DNA of 34,747 nucleotides from Methanomassiliicoccales archaeon. Lineage in GTDB: Archaea; Thermoplasmatota; Thermoplasmata; Methanomassiliicoccales; JACIVX01. Positions 24,827 to 32,311 of this stretch are shown here, piece after piece. The stretch lies in contig JARYLV010000005.1 of the NCBI GenBank assembly GCA_029907465.1, positions 86,231 through 120,977 on the forward strand. Reading direction: 5' to 3'. The notes beneath the pieces are model-generated. The model saw only the letters and a program-made list of their open reading frames with translations. It made no database searches and was not told the origin of the DNA. Both the position numbers and the translations under genes were made by a program. Within the stretch, counting starts at the first letter, position 1; every line of letters begins with the position of its first letter.

Positions 24827-25108
24827 CGGGTTTCCTTCGTATCATTCAGAGTATGACCTTCCTATCTAAGTCAGCTGGAATGGGGCGTCATTTTTTTGGA
24901 AGACGCCGCTAAAGAGTAATAGGCAACGACGATAGTAACTCAGATGAATTCCCTCTAGAATGTTCCAGTAGTGACGATATTCGAAAACAATACATATGGA
25001 AAATTTCGAACTTATTTTATTACAGCATAGTTGTTCGCAAATTGTGCCCTCCATCGATTTGTTCCTAAAGTATGTAAACCCTGCAATCCAATTTGTACCA
25101 AAAAATGC
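24827..25108. other. Gene-free stretch with an inverted repeat (24884-24907)
   Basis: About 315 bases between divergent genes (HTH protein leftward, YjbQ rightward) hold no convincing coding frame. The notable element is an inverted repeat, GGCGTC at 24884-24889 and GACGCC at 24902-24907, separated by 12 bases that include seven T. It could fold as a hairpin or bind a protein. The right end is A/T-rich and carries the YjbQ TATA element. I see no tRNA or CRISPR-like structure. Confidence 0.45.
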
Positions 25109-25114
25109 TTATAT
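25109..25114 (+). promoter_or_regulatory. TATA element for the YjbQ-family gene
   Basis: TTATAT lies about 30 bases before the paired ATGs at 25142/25145, giving a nearly leaderless message and showing that the longer frame from 25031 is not the real start. Confidence 0.5.
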
Positions 25115-25141
25115 GTATGCTTTAGTTGGCGGTTTAGTGGA

Positions 25142-25558
25142 ATGATGTTCAGAAAAACGGTGACTATTGAAACGAGAGGCGAAGAAGATCTGATCGACAT
25201 CACCGATCACATAAAGAGTGCGATCAGGGAATCCGGAGTCTCTGACGGACTCGCCTGTGTTTTCGTCCCTCACTCGACAGCGGCATTGCTGACGATTGAA
25301 AATGAGCCAGGATTGAGAAATGACATCAGGAAAGCGCTCGAGCGCATTGCGCCGAAGAATTCTAATTATGATCACAATAGGGCCTGGGGGGACGATAATG
25401 GACATTCTCACATCCGATCGTCGTTTCTTGGAACCTCTCTAACCATCCCTTTTTCGGGAGGATCTCCCGATCTGGGGACATGGCAACAGGTCGTTCTCAT
25501 GGAACTGGACATTCGAAAGAGAAGCAGAAAAGTAATCATTCAGATTATGGGAGAGTAA
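25142..25558 (+). CDS. YjbQ / UPF0047 family protein
   Basis: This 138-residue protein belongs to the widespread YjbQ family. Conserved residues include His44 in FVPHSTAALLTIENE (42-56), the GHSHIRSS segment (87-94) with two histidines, and LGTWQQVVLMELD near 111-123. The family forms a small trimeric beta fold; some members can substitute for thiamine-phosphate synthase, though the physiological role is unsettled. I chose the ATG at 25142 because the TATA element at 25109-25114 leaves no room for an upstream start, and the family begins at this point. The beta-CASP nuclease gene follows 25 bases downstream on the same strand. Confidence 0.9.
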   Translation: MMFRKTVTIETRGEEDLIDITDHIKSAIRESGVSDGLACVFVPHSTAALLTIENEPGLRNDIRKALERIAPKNSNYDHNRAWGDDNGHSHIRSSFLGTSLTIPFSGGSPDLGTWQQVVLMELDIRKRSRKVIIQIMGE

Positions 25559-25583
25559 TAAAAGTATATCGGAGCTGTCGGAC

Positions 25584-26813
25584 ATGATGATTAAATTTCT
25601 GGGCGGGGCGGACATCGTCGGAAGAATGGGTATATTCCTCCGACACAAAGATGCAAACTTACTTCTTGAATACGGCATGAGACCTTCAAAACCACCTCAA
25701 TATCCAATGCCGAGTCCTCCAGTTGACTATGTTTTCCTTTCCCACTGCCATCTAGATCACAGCGGTATGGTTCCTTGGTTATGCAAAAGGTACGACACGG
25801 AAGTTGTTGCGACCTCTTCGACAATGACGATAACGAGGGTTCTGCTTGAAGATGCGCTCAAGGTTGCAGATGCAGAAGGATATCCCAGACCATTTGAGAG
25901 TACAGACATCAAGACAGCCCTGAGAAATTTTACGACGATGGAATTCGGAGAAACTGTAGACGTAGCTGGATTTGAAGTGGAGATGCACAGTGCTGGCCAC
26001 GTGCCTGGTGCGGCGATGTACGAGTTGAGAGGTGACGATGTGACGCTATTTACCGGTGATATCAATACCAGAAACACTCAACTCGTTTGGGGGGCGCACC
26101 CCGTGAAATGCGACAACCTCATCATCGAGGCCACATACGCGGGCAGAACTCATCCAAACAGGGCAAAGACTGAAAAAAGGCTTCTCGAAAAGATCGGAGA
26201 GGTTGTGGACCGAGGTGGCAAGGTCATCATTCCATGCTTTGCCGTCGGAAGAACTCAAGAGGTTATGCTCATTTTGAGAAATGAGAAATACGATATGTGG
26301 GTAGACGGCATGGGGAGAACCGTCACCCGTCTTTATCTGGACCAACCTGAATATCTGCGCTCAGAAAAGAATCTGAGGGTCGCAAAAGGTAGATTTAAAG
26401 AGGTGAGGACGCCAGCTGGACGCGAGCGTGCAAAGAAGGGCGAAGTCATCGTGACAACTGGTGGGATGCTTGATGGCGGGCCTGTGATGGAATACCTCAA
26501 AGACATCAAAGACGATAGGAAAAGTGCGATTCTTTTAACTGGCTATCAGGTCGAGGGGTCGAACGGGAGACAGCTCCTCGACACAGGTATGATCGATATT
26601 TACGGGGTAAAGGAAAAGATCAAATGTGAGGTGGAAGCATTTGACCTGTCAGCACACTCAGATCATAACGAATTGATCGCGTTCATTCGGGCCTGCTCAC
26701 CAAAGAATGTCGTGCTCTGTCACAGCGAGAACAGAGAAGTCCTCGCAAAGGAATTGGAAGGAGAATTCAACGTTTATCTGCCGAAACCAGGGGAAGAATT
26801 CGAACTAGGATAA
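25584..26813 (+). CDS. Metallo-beta-lactamase / beta-CASP ribonuclease (aCPSF-like)
   Basis: This is an RNA-processing nuclease of the archaeal CPSF73-like group, probably acting as endo- and/or 5'-exonuclease in RNA maturation and transcription termination. Zinc ligands are visible: HCHLDH (His54, His56, Asp58, His59), His139 in GHVPG, and Asp159 in FTGDI. beta-CASP motif A is Glu182 in IIEATYAGRTH. Motif B lies in LSAHSDHNEL, and motif C is the His in VVLCHSENRE. At 409 residues it lacks the N-terminal KH domains of aCPSF1, so it resembles the shorter aCPSF2 type. GGAG at 25571-25574 serves the ATG, and it likely shares a transcript with the YjbQ gene. Confidence 0.92.
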   Translation: MMIKFLGGADIVGRMGIFLRHKDANLLLEYGMRPSKPPQYPMPSPPVDYVFLSHCHLDHSGMVPWLCKRYDTEVVATSSTMTITRVLLEDALKVADAEGYPRPFESTDIKTALRNFTTMEFGETVDVAGFEVEMHSAGHVPGAAMYELRGDDVTLFTGDINTRNTQLVWGAHPVKCDNLIIEATYAGRTHPNRAKTEKRLLEKIGEVVDRGGKVIIPCFAVGRTQEVMLILRNEKYDMWVDGMGRTVTRLYLDQPEYLRSEKNLRVAKGRFKEVRTPAGRERAKKGEVIVTTGGMLDGGPVMEYLKDIKDDRKSAILLTGYQVEGSNGRQLLDTGMIDIYGVKEKIKCEVEAFDLSAHSDHNELIAFIRACSPKNVVLCHSENREVLAKELEGEFNVYLPKPGEEFELG

Positions 26814-26856
26814 TTTCCGTTTAGGCCAGAGCACGTGCAAATCCATCGTCGATGAC

Positions 26857-27003
26857 TTAAACAATCGTGATTTTGATTTGTACACTTTTTTTGAACCGCG
26901 ACATTTTTTGTTTCAATTTTTGCAATAGCCCAAAGCCGTGACTCTTATCGAGCTGTTTAAAATATAAAGAAGCTCGAAACTCCATTTTCATCAACCTCCT
27001 CAT
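26857..27003 (-). CDS. Possible small peptide gene with strong ribosome sites
   Basis: A short leftward frame (48 residues from ATG 27003, or 42 from ATG 26985) is preceded by two good ribosome sites. AGGAGGTG lies 11 bases before ATG 27003. A second AGGAGGT inside the first codons lies 8 bases before ATG 26985 (MEFRASLYFKQLDK). The product is basic, Lys-rich and amphipathic near HGFGLLQKLKQKMSRFKK, with no known family. Against it: the opposite strand is T-rich here and may simply be the terminator region of the nuclease gene. It could be a genuine peptide or the start of a decayed gene. Confidence 0.35.
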   Translation of the reverse strand: MRRLMKMEFRASLYFKQLDKSHGFGLLQKLKQKMSRFKKSVQIKITIV

Positions 27004-27084
27004 GATATATAGCCACCTCCTTCTCAAACTAAAAAAACAAACTTGAATGGACTTACTTTTGCGGCCAGAAAAAAAGTATTGATA

Positions 27085-27140
27085 AAGAGTCTCTTGAACA
27101 AAAAACACTCCGCTAGGATGGATTTCTGAGGACGTCCTAG
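27085..27140. promoter_or_regulatory. Cluster of palindromes in A/T-rich island
   Basis: AAGAGTCTCTT (27085-27095) and AGGACGTCCT (27129-27138) are perfect palindromes. CTAGGA (27113-27118) pairs with TCCTAG (27135-27140) across 16 bases. They lie between the possible leftward peptide gene and the TATA-like AATATTAAAAT (27168-27177) of the rightward membrane gene, so they may be operator sites for a divergent pair. Confidence 0.3.
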
Positions 27141-27211
27141 ATTGTTTTGCTGATTTAGATTCAAAAAAATATTAAAATCAAAACGCGTATTTATCAACAT
27201 AAATAGAATAT

Positions 27212-27529
27212 ATGTCCAAGTTTGAATATGGTTTCAAGAGAGCTTGTTTCGAAGTAGTTGCTGGGTGGGTCGCGTTCATTGTTTTATCTTCCTTAGTTAA
27301 TGTAGGACTGTTTTCTGCTTCTTTTGTTTCGTTATTTCATGTGATGAGTGCGTTTTATACTGTGTTATTGGTTTTTGCCATGCCTTATTGGGCGACAAAA
27401 TACATTATTGGGTGGCTTTTTGGTGTGGTGATAATGTACAGTCAGGGACTGGTGAGTGTGTTCGAATTGATAATTTATCTGGTGCCTTCATTTTTTATTG
27501 GCATAAGATTTGTTAAAGAGATTATATAG
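27212..27529 (+). CDS. Small membrane protein, 105 aa
   Basis: This is a hydrophobic protein with no family I recognise. After a basic N terminus (MSKFEYGFKRACFE) there are probably three to four membrane helices, around residues 15-37, 43-64, 66-82 and 84-100, ending with RFVKEII. There is no ribosome site. The TATA-like AATATTAAAAT at 27168-27177 would start transcription about 10-15 bases before the ATG, consistent with the short-leader style of this genome. Base and codon use are clearly more A/T-rich than in flanking genes, and it sits in an island with a transposase remnant, so recent acquisition is likely. Confidence 0.6.
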   Translation: MSKFEYGFKRACFEVVAGWVAFIVLSSLVNVGLFSASFVSLFHVMSAFYTVLLVFAMPYWATKYIIGWLFGVVIMYSQGLVSVFELIIYLVPSFFIGIRFVKEII

Positions 27530-27674
27530 AATCATTCTCGTTATTTTGCTTTTACATTGTATGGCTTGGTTTGTTATGGTGGTCGTTTTCTTTGTGGTGT
27601 GTATGGAGTATAGAAAAACAAGACAATAAGCCTTTGAAAGTAACGACTTGTTATTACACGTTGTTTGGATAGCT

Positions 27675-27838
27675 GTGAAATGTCCGGCTTGTGGCAGTGA
27701 GGTTTAAACAAGCCCCTTAAATCATAGAAGTTTAGGTTATATGATTTGAAGCGTCATCAGTGTGGGCATTGCAAGACAAAATTCAACAATTGCGGTAGCC
27801 CAAAATCAAAATTCACAATACTTAAAAAAGACAAATGA
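27675..27838 (+). pseudogene. Degenerate zinc ribbon of a transposase-like gene
   Basis: The frame from GTG 27675 reads VKCPACGSEV and then hits a stop. After a further frame change, the frame from 27740 reads YDLKRHQCGHCKTKF, ending at 27838. Together these give the CPACG...R-X-Q-C-X2-C-X3-F pattern typical of the zinc-binding N terminus of insertion-sequence transposases. A stop, a frameshift and no catalytic domain downstream mark it as a decayed fragment. The specific IS family cannot be named. Confidence 0.45.
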
Positions 27839-28305
27839 GCAGCGCGATTTATAGTCTTATCCTTTGTTCAGCCTACTCATTTTTCCATTCCATGAACTCG
27901 TCAACTTCCAGTGCTTGTTTGCTGTTTTTTGTTTTTATTTCTCCATAATAATGCAAATCCGATTTCCATCTTTCCCAAAGCCAAAGAGGCATTCACAACC
28001 AATCCGCCGATCAGGATTGTCCTATAATAATCGATGGTGGATCCTAATAGCAACTCCGAAATGATTTTTGTTCTGATGGAAAGAAATCCAGATTTACTAG
28101 TCCGATCCGGATTCTCAGCGAAATCTTCCAATCTTGAAGAGCCAGTTCCGTTGTGCGGTAAGTATTTTTGATAAGCAATCTAAATGGCAGAAAGAATTGG
28201 CCTCGGCTTTTGTTTAATCCTGTAATTTTAGCCATACTGGGAGCGGCCATATAGAAATGATGTTAATTGATACAGTATGTCGAATCTAGCCAGATAATGA
28301 ATAGA
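27839..28305. other. A/T-rich gene-poor stretch
   Basis: No intact gene is visible. On the leftward strand two adjacent short frames (28250-28044 and 28131-27901) in different phases have protein-like composition (for example KSRGQFFLPFRLLIKN and TILIGGLVVNASLALGKMEI). They could be remnants of one frameshifted membrane-protein gene. I see no RNA gene, repeat array or terminator here. Confidence 0.3.
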
Positions 28306-28313
28306 TTTATATT
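28306..28313 (+). promoter_or_regulatory. TATA element for nadC
   Basis: TTTATATT lies about 27 bases before the ATG at 28337, predicting a leaderless or nearly leaderless message. Confidence 0.5.
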
Positions 28314-28336
28314 AGAAAATATCTATCATAACTTGG

Positions 28337-29173
28337 ATGAATGAGATCACTGACTATCTCAAGGAGGATGTGGGTTTTGGGGATATCACGAGTGACATCC
28401 TCCTCAATGATGAAGTAGGAAATGCAAAGATCGTCGCGAACGAGGAAGGTGTTCTTGCGGGTCTTGAAGAGGCGATCGAGATCTTCGAAAGGCTCGGCGT
28501 CAACACATTTCCGATGGCGAGAGACGGGGAGAGAATCACGAAAGGAGAAGACGTCCTCGTTCTGGAAGGGCCTTTGAAAAAAATTCTGCTTGGTGAAAGA
28601 CTCGCGCTCAATTTCCTTATGAAAATGAGTGGCATTGCAACTGCCACAAATAATATTCTGAAGGAGTGTAGAAAGTTTAACCCAAATGTCAAGATCGCTG
28701 CGACCAGGAAGACTACCCCTGGGTTCAGAAAATACGAGAAGAAGGCGGTCATCATCGGCGGTGGAGATCCTCATCGTTATCGGCTCGACGATGCGATTCT
28801 CATCAAAGATAACCATCTGAGGGTCGTTGGGAGTATCACCGAGGCTGTTTCGAAGGCGAAAAGTGTTTCTTTCACAAAGAAAATTGAAGTCGAAGTCGAA
28901 ACGATCGAACAGGCGGTAGAGGCGGCAAAGGCTGGCGCAGATATCATCATGTTCGATAATATGTCAGTGGAACAAGTCGAAGTCGCGTCTCTTGCGGTGA
29001 AGAAACTCAATGATCGAATTCTTGTTGAGGTCTCAGGGGGATTGACCCCTGAGACAGCGCCAAAATATGCCAGACATGCGGATATCCTTTCCCTGGGATG
29101 GATCACACATTCGTCGAAGGCGATCCACTTCAGCCTCGAGATCACGAGTGTCAAGGCGCCCGAAACTGCCTAG
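28337..29173 (+). CDS. nadC: Nicotinate-nucleotide pyrophosphorylase (quinolinate phosphoribosyltransferase)
   Basis: NadC converts quinolinate and PRPP to nicotinate mononucleotide in de novo NAD synthesis. The N-terminal domain begins ITDYLKEDVGFGDITSD. The PRPP-site lysines and arginines appear in ATRKTTPGFRKYEKKAV, GGGDPHRYRLDDAILIKDNH and IEVEVETIEQA. MFDNMS and VEVSGGL follow as in the family. Length (278 aa) is standard. A TATA element at 28306-28313 supports the ATG at 28337; a second ATG at 28341 is in another frame. Its stop overlaps that of the convergent hdrB (shared CTAG). No nadA or nadB is in the window. Confidence 0.96.
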   Translation: MNEITDYLKEDVGFGDITSDILLNDEVGNAKIVANEEGVLAGLEEAIEIFERLGVNTFPMARDGERITKGEDVLVLEGPLKKILLGERLALNFLMKMSGIATATNNILKECRKFNPNVKIAATRKTTPGFRKYEKKAVIIGGGDPHRYRLDDAILIKDNHLRVVGSITEAVSKAKSVSFTKKIEVEVETIEQAVEAAKAGADIIMFDNMSVEQVEVASLAVKKLNDRILVEVSGGLTPETAPKYARHADILSLGWITHSSKAIHFSLEITSVKAPETA

Positions 29174-29997
29174 ACAACGACCTTCGTCTTGTGATATCTC
29201 AATCCGATTTCTTCGGAGGAGGCACCGAGTGCGAGTGCCAGAAATTCAGAAAAATAGAGGACTGGCATACCTCGTTTTTGCCTGAGATCAAACTGGACAA
29301 AACAAAAGGGGCATGGCGTCAGGATACAATTTGCACCCGCTGTTGCGAATTCATCGATCAACTCATCAAGCACCTTTGAAGACAGTACTTCATTGACATT
29401 GGACACACCTCCGCCGCAGCAATTTGGCCAATCCTCTTCTGCGACGACCTCAGCACCCAAGGAACTGGCAATTTCGCTGAGTGCCCGCGTATAATAACTC
29501 TGATCATATGAGGTCAATTTAGTGGGGCGAACAAGATGACACCCAGGATGAATTGCGACTCGCATTCCCGTGCCTCGTTTAACCACGAGTTCATCAAGCG
29601 CCGTTCTTCTTTTTGCGATCAGATCTACGAGATGAATGATTTCTGTCTTACCCGTATACCTCCTACCGATCCCGGCGAGCACCTCGTTGACGCGGTCTCT
29701 TATTTTTTGCGACTTGAGTGCGTGCTTTGCTTCCTTGAGGGACATTAGGCACCCGTTGCACAAAGTAAGGATGTCCCGATCATTTTCTTCAGCAATAGAA
29801 AGTAACCTCGCGGCCGCGACTAACCAAGTATCAACGGCGAGCGACCTTAGTCCGATCGGCTCGACACAACAAGTCGCACCGGGCAGCGGCTCATAATGAA
29901 CCTTCATTTTGTCCAGTACAAAAATGGAAGACCGTTCCAGAAATGGGAGTCTCGTCGGGATAAGACATCCACGGAAGAGATAAAAGGTGCGGCTCAA
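29170..29997 (-). CDS. hdrB: Heterodisulfide reductase subunit B-like protein (two CCG domains)
   Basis: HdrB-type subunits carry noncubane 4Fe-4S clusters that reduce disulfides or related substrates. Two cysteine-rich CCG domains are complete. The first has Cys11, Cys43-Cys44 and Cys80-X2-Cys83 (CNGC). The second has Cys153 (HPGC), Cys193-Cys194 (NCCGGG) and Cys229-X2-Cys232 (CPFC). The TTG start overlaps the hdrC stop (TTGA), so the pair is translationally coupled. The first CC is followed by VEP rather than a CCG-type glycine. No HdrA flavoprotein is adjacent, so the electron partner and true substrate are open. Confidence 0.88.
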   Translation of the reverse strand: MSRTFYLFRGCLIPTRLPFLERSSIFVLDKMKVHYEPLPGATCCVEPIGLRSLAVDTWLVAAARLLSIAEENDRDILTLCNGCLMSLKEAKHALKSQKIRDRVNEVLAGIGRRYTGKTEIIHLVDLIAKRRTALDELVVKRGTGMRVAIHPGCHLVRPTKLTSYDQSYYTRALSEIASSLGAEVVAEEDWPNCCGGGVSNVNEVLSSKVLDELIDEFATAGANCILTPCPFCFVQFDLRQKRGMPVLYFSEFLALALGASSEEIGLRYHKTKVVV

Positions 29998-30560
29998 AGA
30001 CCTAGCCTCCCCAATCGAGTCCTATTGACAATAAACTTGACCTCATCCATCGTTTTCTGATCGATATCAATATCGTCGAGCTTCATTTCACTTCTCATTT
30101 TCTTTGTTAAACCTGTTTTTGGAAATGAGAGACCTGTCCTTATGAATAGTCTCGCCTCCTCCAAATAATGCTTTGGAATATGCCCTCTCTCAGAAGCAAG
30201 ATTCCGTACCAAAGTGACGATGAACGAGGGATTAACATCTAGCTGACATCTTTCCGTACAACTCTGACACATCATACAGGACCATATGGCATCCTCTTTT
30301 TCAACGTTGATCGCCCCAAGCATCACACGCTCGATTATTTCTCTTATCCGAATGCCACCGTGCGACAGGCTCGGGCAGACGGCGGAACATTGCCCACACT
30401 GGTGACATTCCCATAGAGTGAGATCGGACCAAACCTCTCTGATCGCCGTTAGAAGCATGGGGTCAAAAACAGACTTTTTCACGGATGGTGCTGATATTTC
30501 CACTCGCTTATTACTCTTTTCTTCAGAAGGGATCAAAAAAGCAGAGATTAGGACCCGCAA
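29994..30560 (-). CDS. hdrC: Heterodisulfide reductase subunit C-like ferredoxin protein
   Basis: HdrC-type subunits relay electrons to HdrB through two [4Fe-4S] clusters. Ligand sets are Cys52-X2-Cys55-X2-Cys58-X3-Cys62-Pro (CHQCGQCSAVCP) and Cys95-X2-Cys98-X2-Cys101-X3-Cys105 (CMMCQSCTERC), the second followed by Gln instead of the usual Pro. A helical C-terminal tail follows. The longest frame begins with TTG at 30560. A TATA-like GTATAATA (complement of about 30577-30584) predicts initiation around 30555, so a downstream start such as GTG 30503 is likely. Paired with the downstream hdrB. Confidence 0.87.
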   Translation of the reverse strand: MRVLISAFLIPSEEKSNKRVEISAPSVKKSVFDPMLLTAIREVWSDLTLWECHQCGQCSAVCPSLSHGGIRIREIIERVMLGAINVEKEDAIWSCMMCQSCTERCQLDVNPSFIVTLVRNLASERGHIPKHYLEEARLFIRTGLSFPKTGLTKKMRSEMKLDDIDIDQKTMDEVKFIVNRTRLGRLGL

Positions 30561-30575
30561 CTATCAAAAACAAAT

Positions 30576-30585
30576 GAGTATTATA
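30576..30585. promoter_or_regulatory. Divergent TATA-like element between hdrC and the small zinc protein
   Basis: AGTATTATAC reads as TATA-like on both strands. It sits 16-25 bases upstream of the leftward hdrC frame and 11-20 bases upstream of the rightward ATG at 30596. Leftward use fits better. For the rightward gene an A-rich element nearer 30560-30570 may serve instead. Confidence 0.3.
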
Positions 30586-30595
30586 CCAAGATATC

Positions 30596-30781
30596 ATGGA
30601 TATCGAAAAAGAGCGATGTCAATTCTGCGGTAGGCAGGCGAAGCATTTTCTTTTCGCAGCATTTGTTTGTGATAGTGAAGATTGTATTGAAAAAGCGAGA
30701 ATTGAGAGGGGCGGGCCCGGGGGCCATATGAAAAGGAAAAAGGATAGTAGAATTGAATTAGAGGGGGTTGACAAAGAATAG
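30596..30781 (+). CDS. Small zinc-finger protein, 61 aa
   Basis: This is a short basic protein with a four-cysteine site: Cys8-X2-Cys11-Gly (CQFCG) and Cys25-X4-Cys30 (VCDSEDC). It is followed by a helix and a glycine/lysine-rich tail (RGGPGGHMKRKK) that could touch nucleic acid. The spacing and the hydrophobic LFAAFVC core between cysteine pairs indicate a real zinc-binding fold. I do not know a named family. It is transcribed divergently from hdrC with 35 bases between, and may regulate that operon, but this is inference. Confidence 0.6.
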   Translation: MDIEKERCQFCGRQAKHFLFAAFVCDSEDCIEKARIERGGPGGHMKRKKDSRIELEGVDKE

Positions 30782-30880
30782 AGAGGCGTTTCTGAGGGTG
30801 TTGCTATCATCTGCGATAATTTTTACAATTAGGCGCTAAAGTATTAAGGTAAGAATCGTCTCTTGGGAACAGGTGTCAAA

Positions 30881-31399
30881 TTGACAGACGATATAAAATT
30901 CTGCCCATATTGCGGAGAAAGAATGCATTCCGCAGCTAACTACTGCCCGAAATGTGGGGCACAACTGCCGGTTCAGGAAAGTCAACCGGCTGGACAAGCG
31001 CAATATCAACCGCAATACCAGCAACAGTACCAAGTGCCGTACCAACAAGGTTATCCAACACAATATCCTCGAAAAACGAGGCCAGAAGGAGCGATCGTAC
31101 TTTCGATGATCGCAGGCGTCTTCATCATGATCAATGGACTGATTGTTGCGATCCTTGGCGCTTTCATGACATTCATGTTCGTTCCAGCAGGAATTATCGT
31201 GTTGATCGCTGGGTTGATCCTCGGATTGATCGTCCTGATAGCTGCAATAAAATTGAGCCAGCGTCCACAGGAACACATTACTTGGGGAGTCATCATCCTC
31301 GTTTTCTCGCTGGTGAGCATCGTCATCGGTGGAGGCTTCATCATCGGAATGATCCTTGGCTTCATCGGCGGACTGCTCGCGATCGTCTGGAATGCATAA
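30881..31399 (+). CDS. Zinc-ribbon membrane protein
   Basis: From the TTG at 30881 (172 aa) the protein starts MTDDIKFCPYCGER. A rubredoxin-like zinc ribbon with two CX2CG knuckles (CPYCG and CPKCG) comes first, then a Gln/Pro/Tyr-rich flexible linker of repeated QYQ/QQY units. Four membrane helices rich in Gly, Ile and Val fill the C-terminal 100 residues (start about EGAIVLSMIAGVF, end IGGLLAIVWNA). Such zinc-ribbon membrane proteins are common in archaea but uncharacterised. AGGTG at 30871-30875 is a ribosome site for this TTG; the earlier TTG at 30863 would place it inside the gene. It ends 12 bases from the convergent hdrB. Confidence 0.75.
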   Translation: MTDDIKFCPYCGERMHSAANYCPKCGAQLPVQESQPAGQAQYQPQYQQQYQVPYQQGYPTQYPRKTRPEGAIVLSMIAGVFIMINGLIVAILGAFMTFMFVPAGIIVLIAGLILGLIVLIAAIKLSQRPQEHITWGVIILVFSLVSIVIGGGFIIGMILGFIGGLLAIVWNA

Positions 31400-31411
31400 A
31401 CTCTTTTCCTT

Positions 31412-32311
31412 TCATATTTCCTTTTCTTCGTTCTCTTCGAAAAGATCCTTCCTCGCCTTCTTCGCCTTTTTCGCAATGTTCCTCGTCGAAACCATGTGGG
31501 TGTGAAGGCCGAGGATCTTGTCCTTGACTCCGAATGAGAGGCCAATCAGCTGGTTGAGGTGGAGTACAGGGATTTCGAATCTTGTTTTCAACCGCTTTTG
31601 CCCCTGGTCAAGCTGCAAATGACAAAAGGGGCAGATGTCGATGATACATTCTGCGCCTGCTTCCTTGATGAAATTGAGTTTCCGATGGAGAATGGCCAGT
31701 GATAAATCTTCATTCCCACTCCAGACACCACCACCAGCACCGCAACAACTCAGTTTTTCTGGAAAATCCACGCTCTCGCAACCCAGACATTCAACGATCC
31801 TCTCGAGGATCTCCGGTCTTTCAGGATTCTCACCACCGTGAGCCGAGGGCTTCAGATAATGGCATCCATAGTGAATTGCAACCTTCAAATCGAGCTCGAC
31901 CCTTACCGCATCTTTGAGCTGCGGCAGACTTTCTTTGATGAGATCAACGAAATGGACCACCCTTGTGGCCCCTAAGTATCTCATATCGACGGTAGCGAGG
32001 AACCTGTTGACTCTCTCTATGTACTCAGGATGTGCTTTAAGGAATCTGTCCGCGGCACCGAGCGTTCCATAGCAACCGTTGCATATTGTTAGGAGTGGGG
32101 TCCCCTTCGCTTCAGCAGTGGCAATGTTTCTCGCAGCAATGACAAGCCACGAATCAAAATCATAGCTCCTGATAACACCAGGGGCTGGGCAACAAGTGTA
32201 TGGGTCTTCAACAAGCTCAATTCCCAATTCCTTGAAAACTATAGAGGTCGCTTTCTCAATCGAAGGATACAGATTCTTCGCGATGCACCCGGGAAAGAGT
32301 GAATATCTCAC
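31412..32311 (-). CDS. hdrB: Heterodisulfide reductase subunit B-like protein (second copy)
   Basis: This is a canonical HdrB with two CCG domains. The first has Cys9 (FPGC), Cys40-Cys41 (TCCPAPG) and Cys77-X2-Cys80 (CNGC). The second has Cys150 (YGC), Cys189-Cys190 (SCCGAGGG) and Cys227-X2-Cys230 (CPFC). These bind the noncubane 4Fe-4S clusters of the disulfide-reducing site. The GTG start overlaps the hdrC stop by 4 bases (GTGA). A lysine/glutamate-rich tail (about 275-299) extends beyond the core. It is the last gene of the leftward hdrD-hdrC-hdrB operon, and closer to methanogen HdrB in its motifs than the copy at 29170. Confidence 0.92.
   Translation of the reverse strand: MRYSLFPGCIAKNLYPSIEKATSIVFKELGIELVEDPYTCCPAPGVIRSYDFDSWLVIAARNIATAEAKGTPLLTICNGCYGTLGAADRFLKAHPEYIERVNRFLATVDMRYLGATRVVHFVDLIKESLPQLKDAVRVELDLKVAIHYGCHYLKPSAHGGENPERPEILERIVECLGCESVDFPEKLSCCGAGGGVWSGNEDLSLAILHRKLNFIKEAGAECIIDICPFCHLQLDQGQKRLKTRFEIPVLHLNQLIGLSFGVKDKILGLHTHMVSTRNIAKKAKKARKDLFEENEEKEI

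Noticed and set aside
25031-25141. A 37-codon N-terminal extension of the YjbQ-family protein containing several cysteines
   Set aside because: The TATA element at 25109-25114 lies inside it and family similarity begins at the ATG of 25142, so the extension is upstream untranslated sequence.
26911-27810. Similar short strings (TTGC-NN-TAGCCCAAA) at about 26918 and 27790
   Set aside because: The match is only about 15 bases with two differences and no surrounding similarity; chance in an A/T-rich stretch is the simpler explanation.
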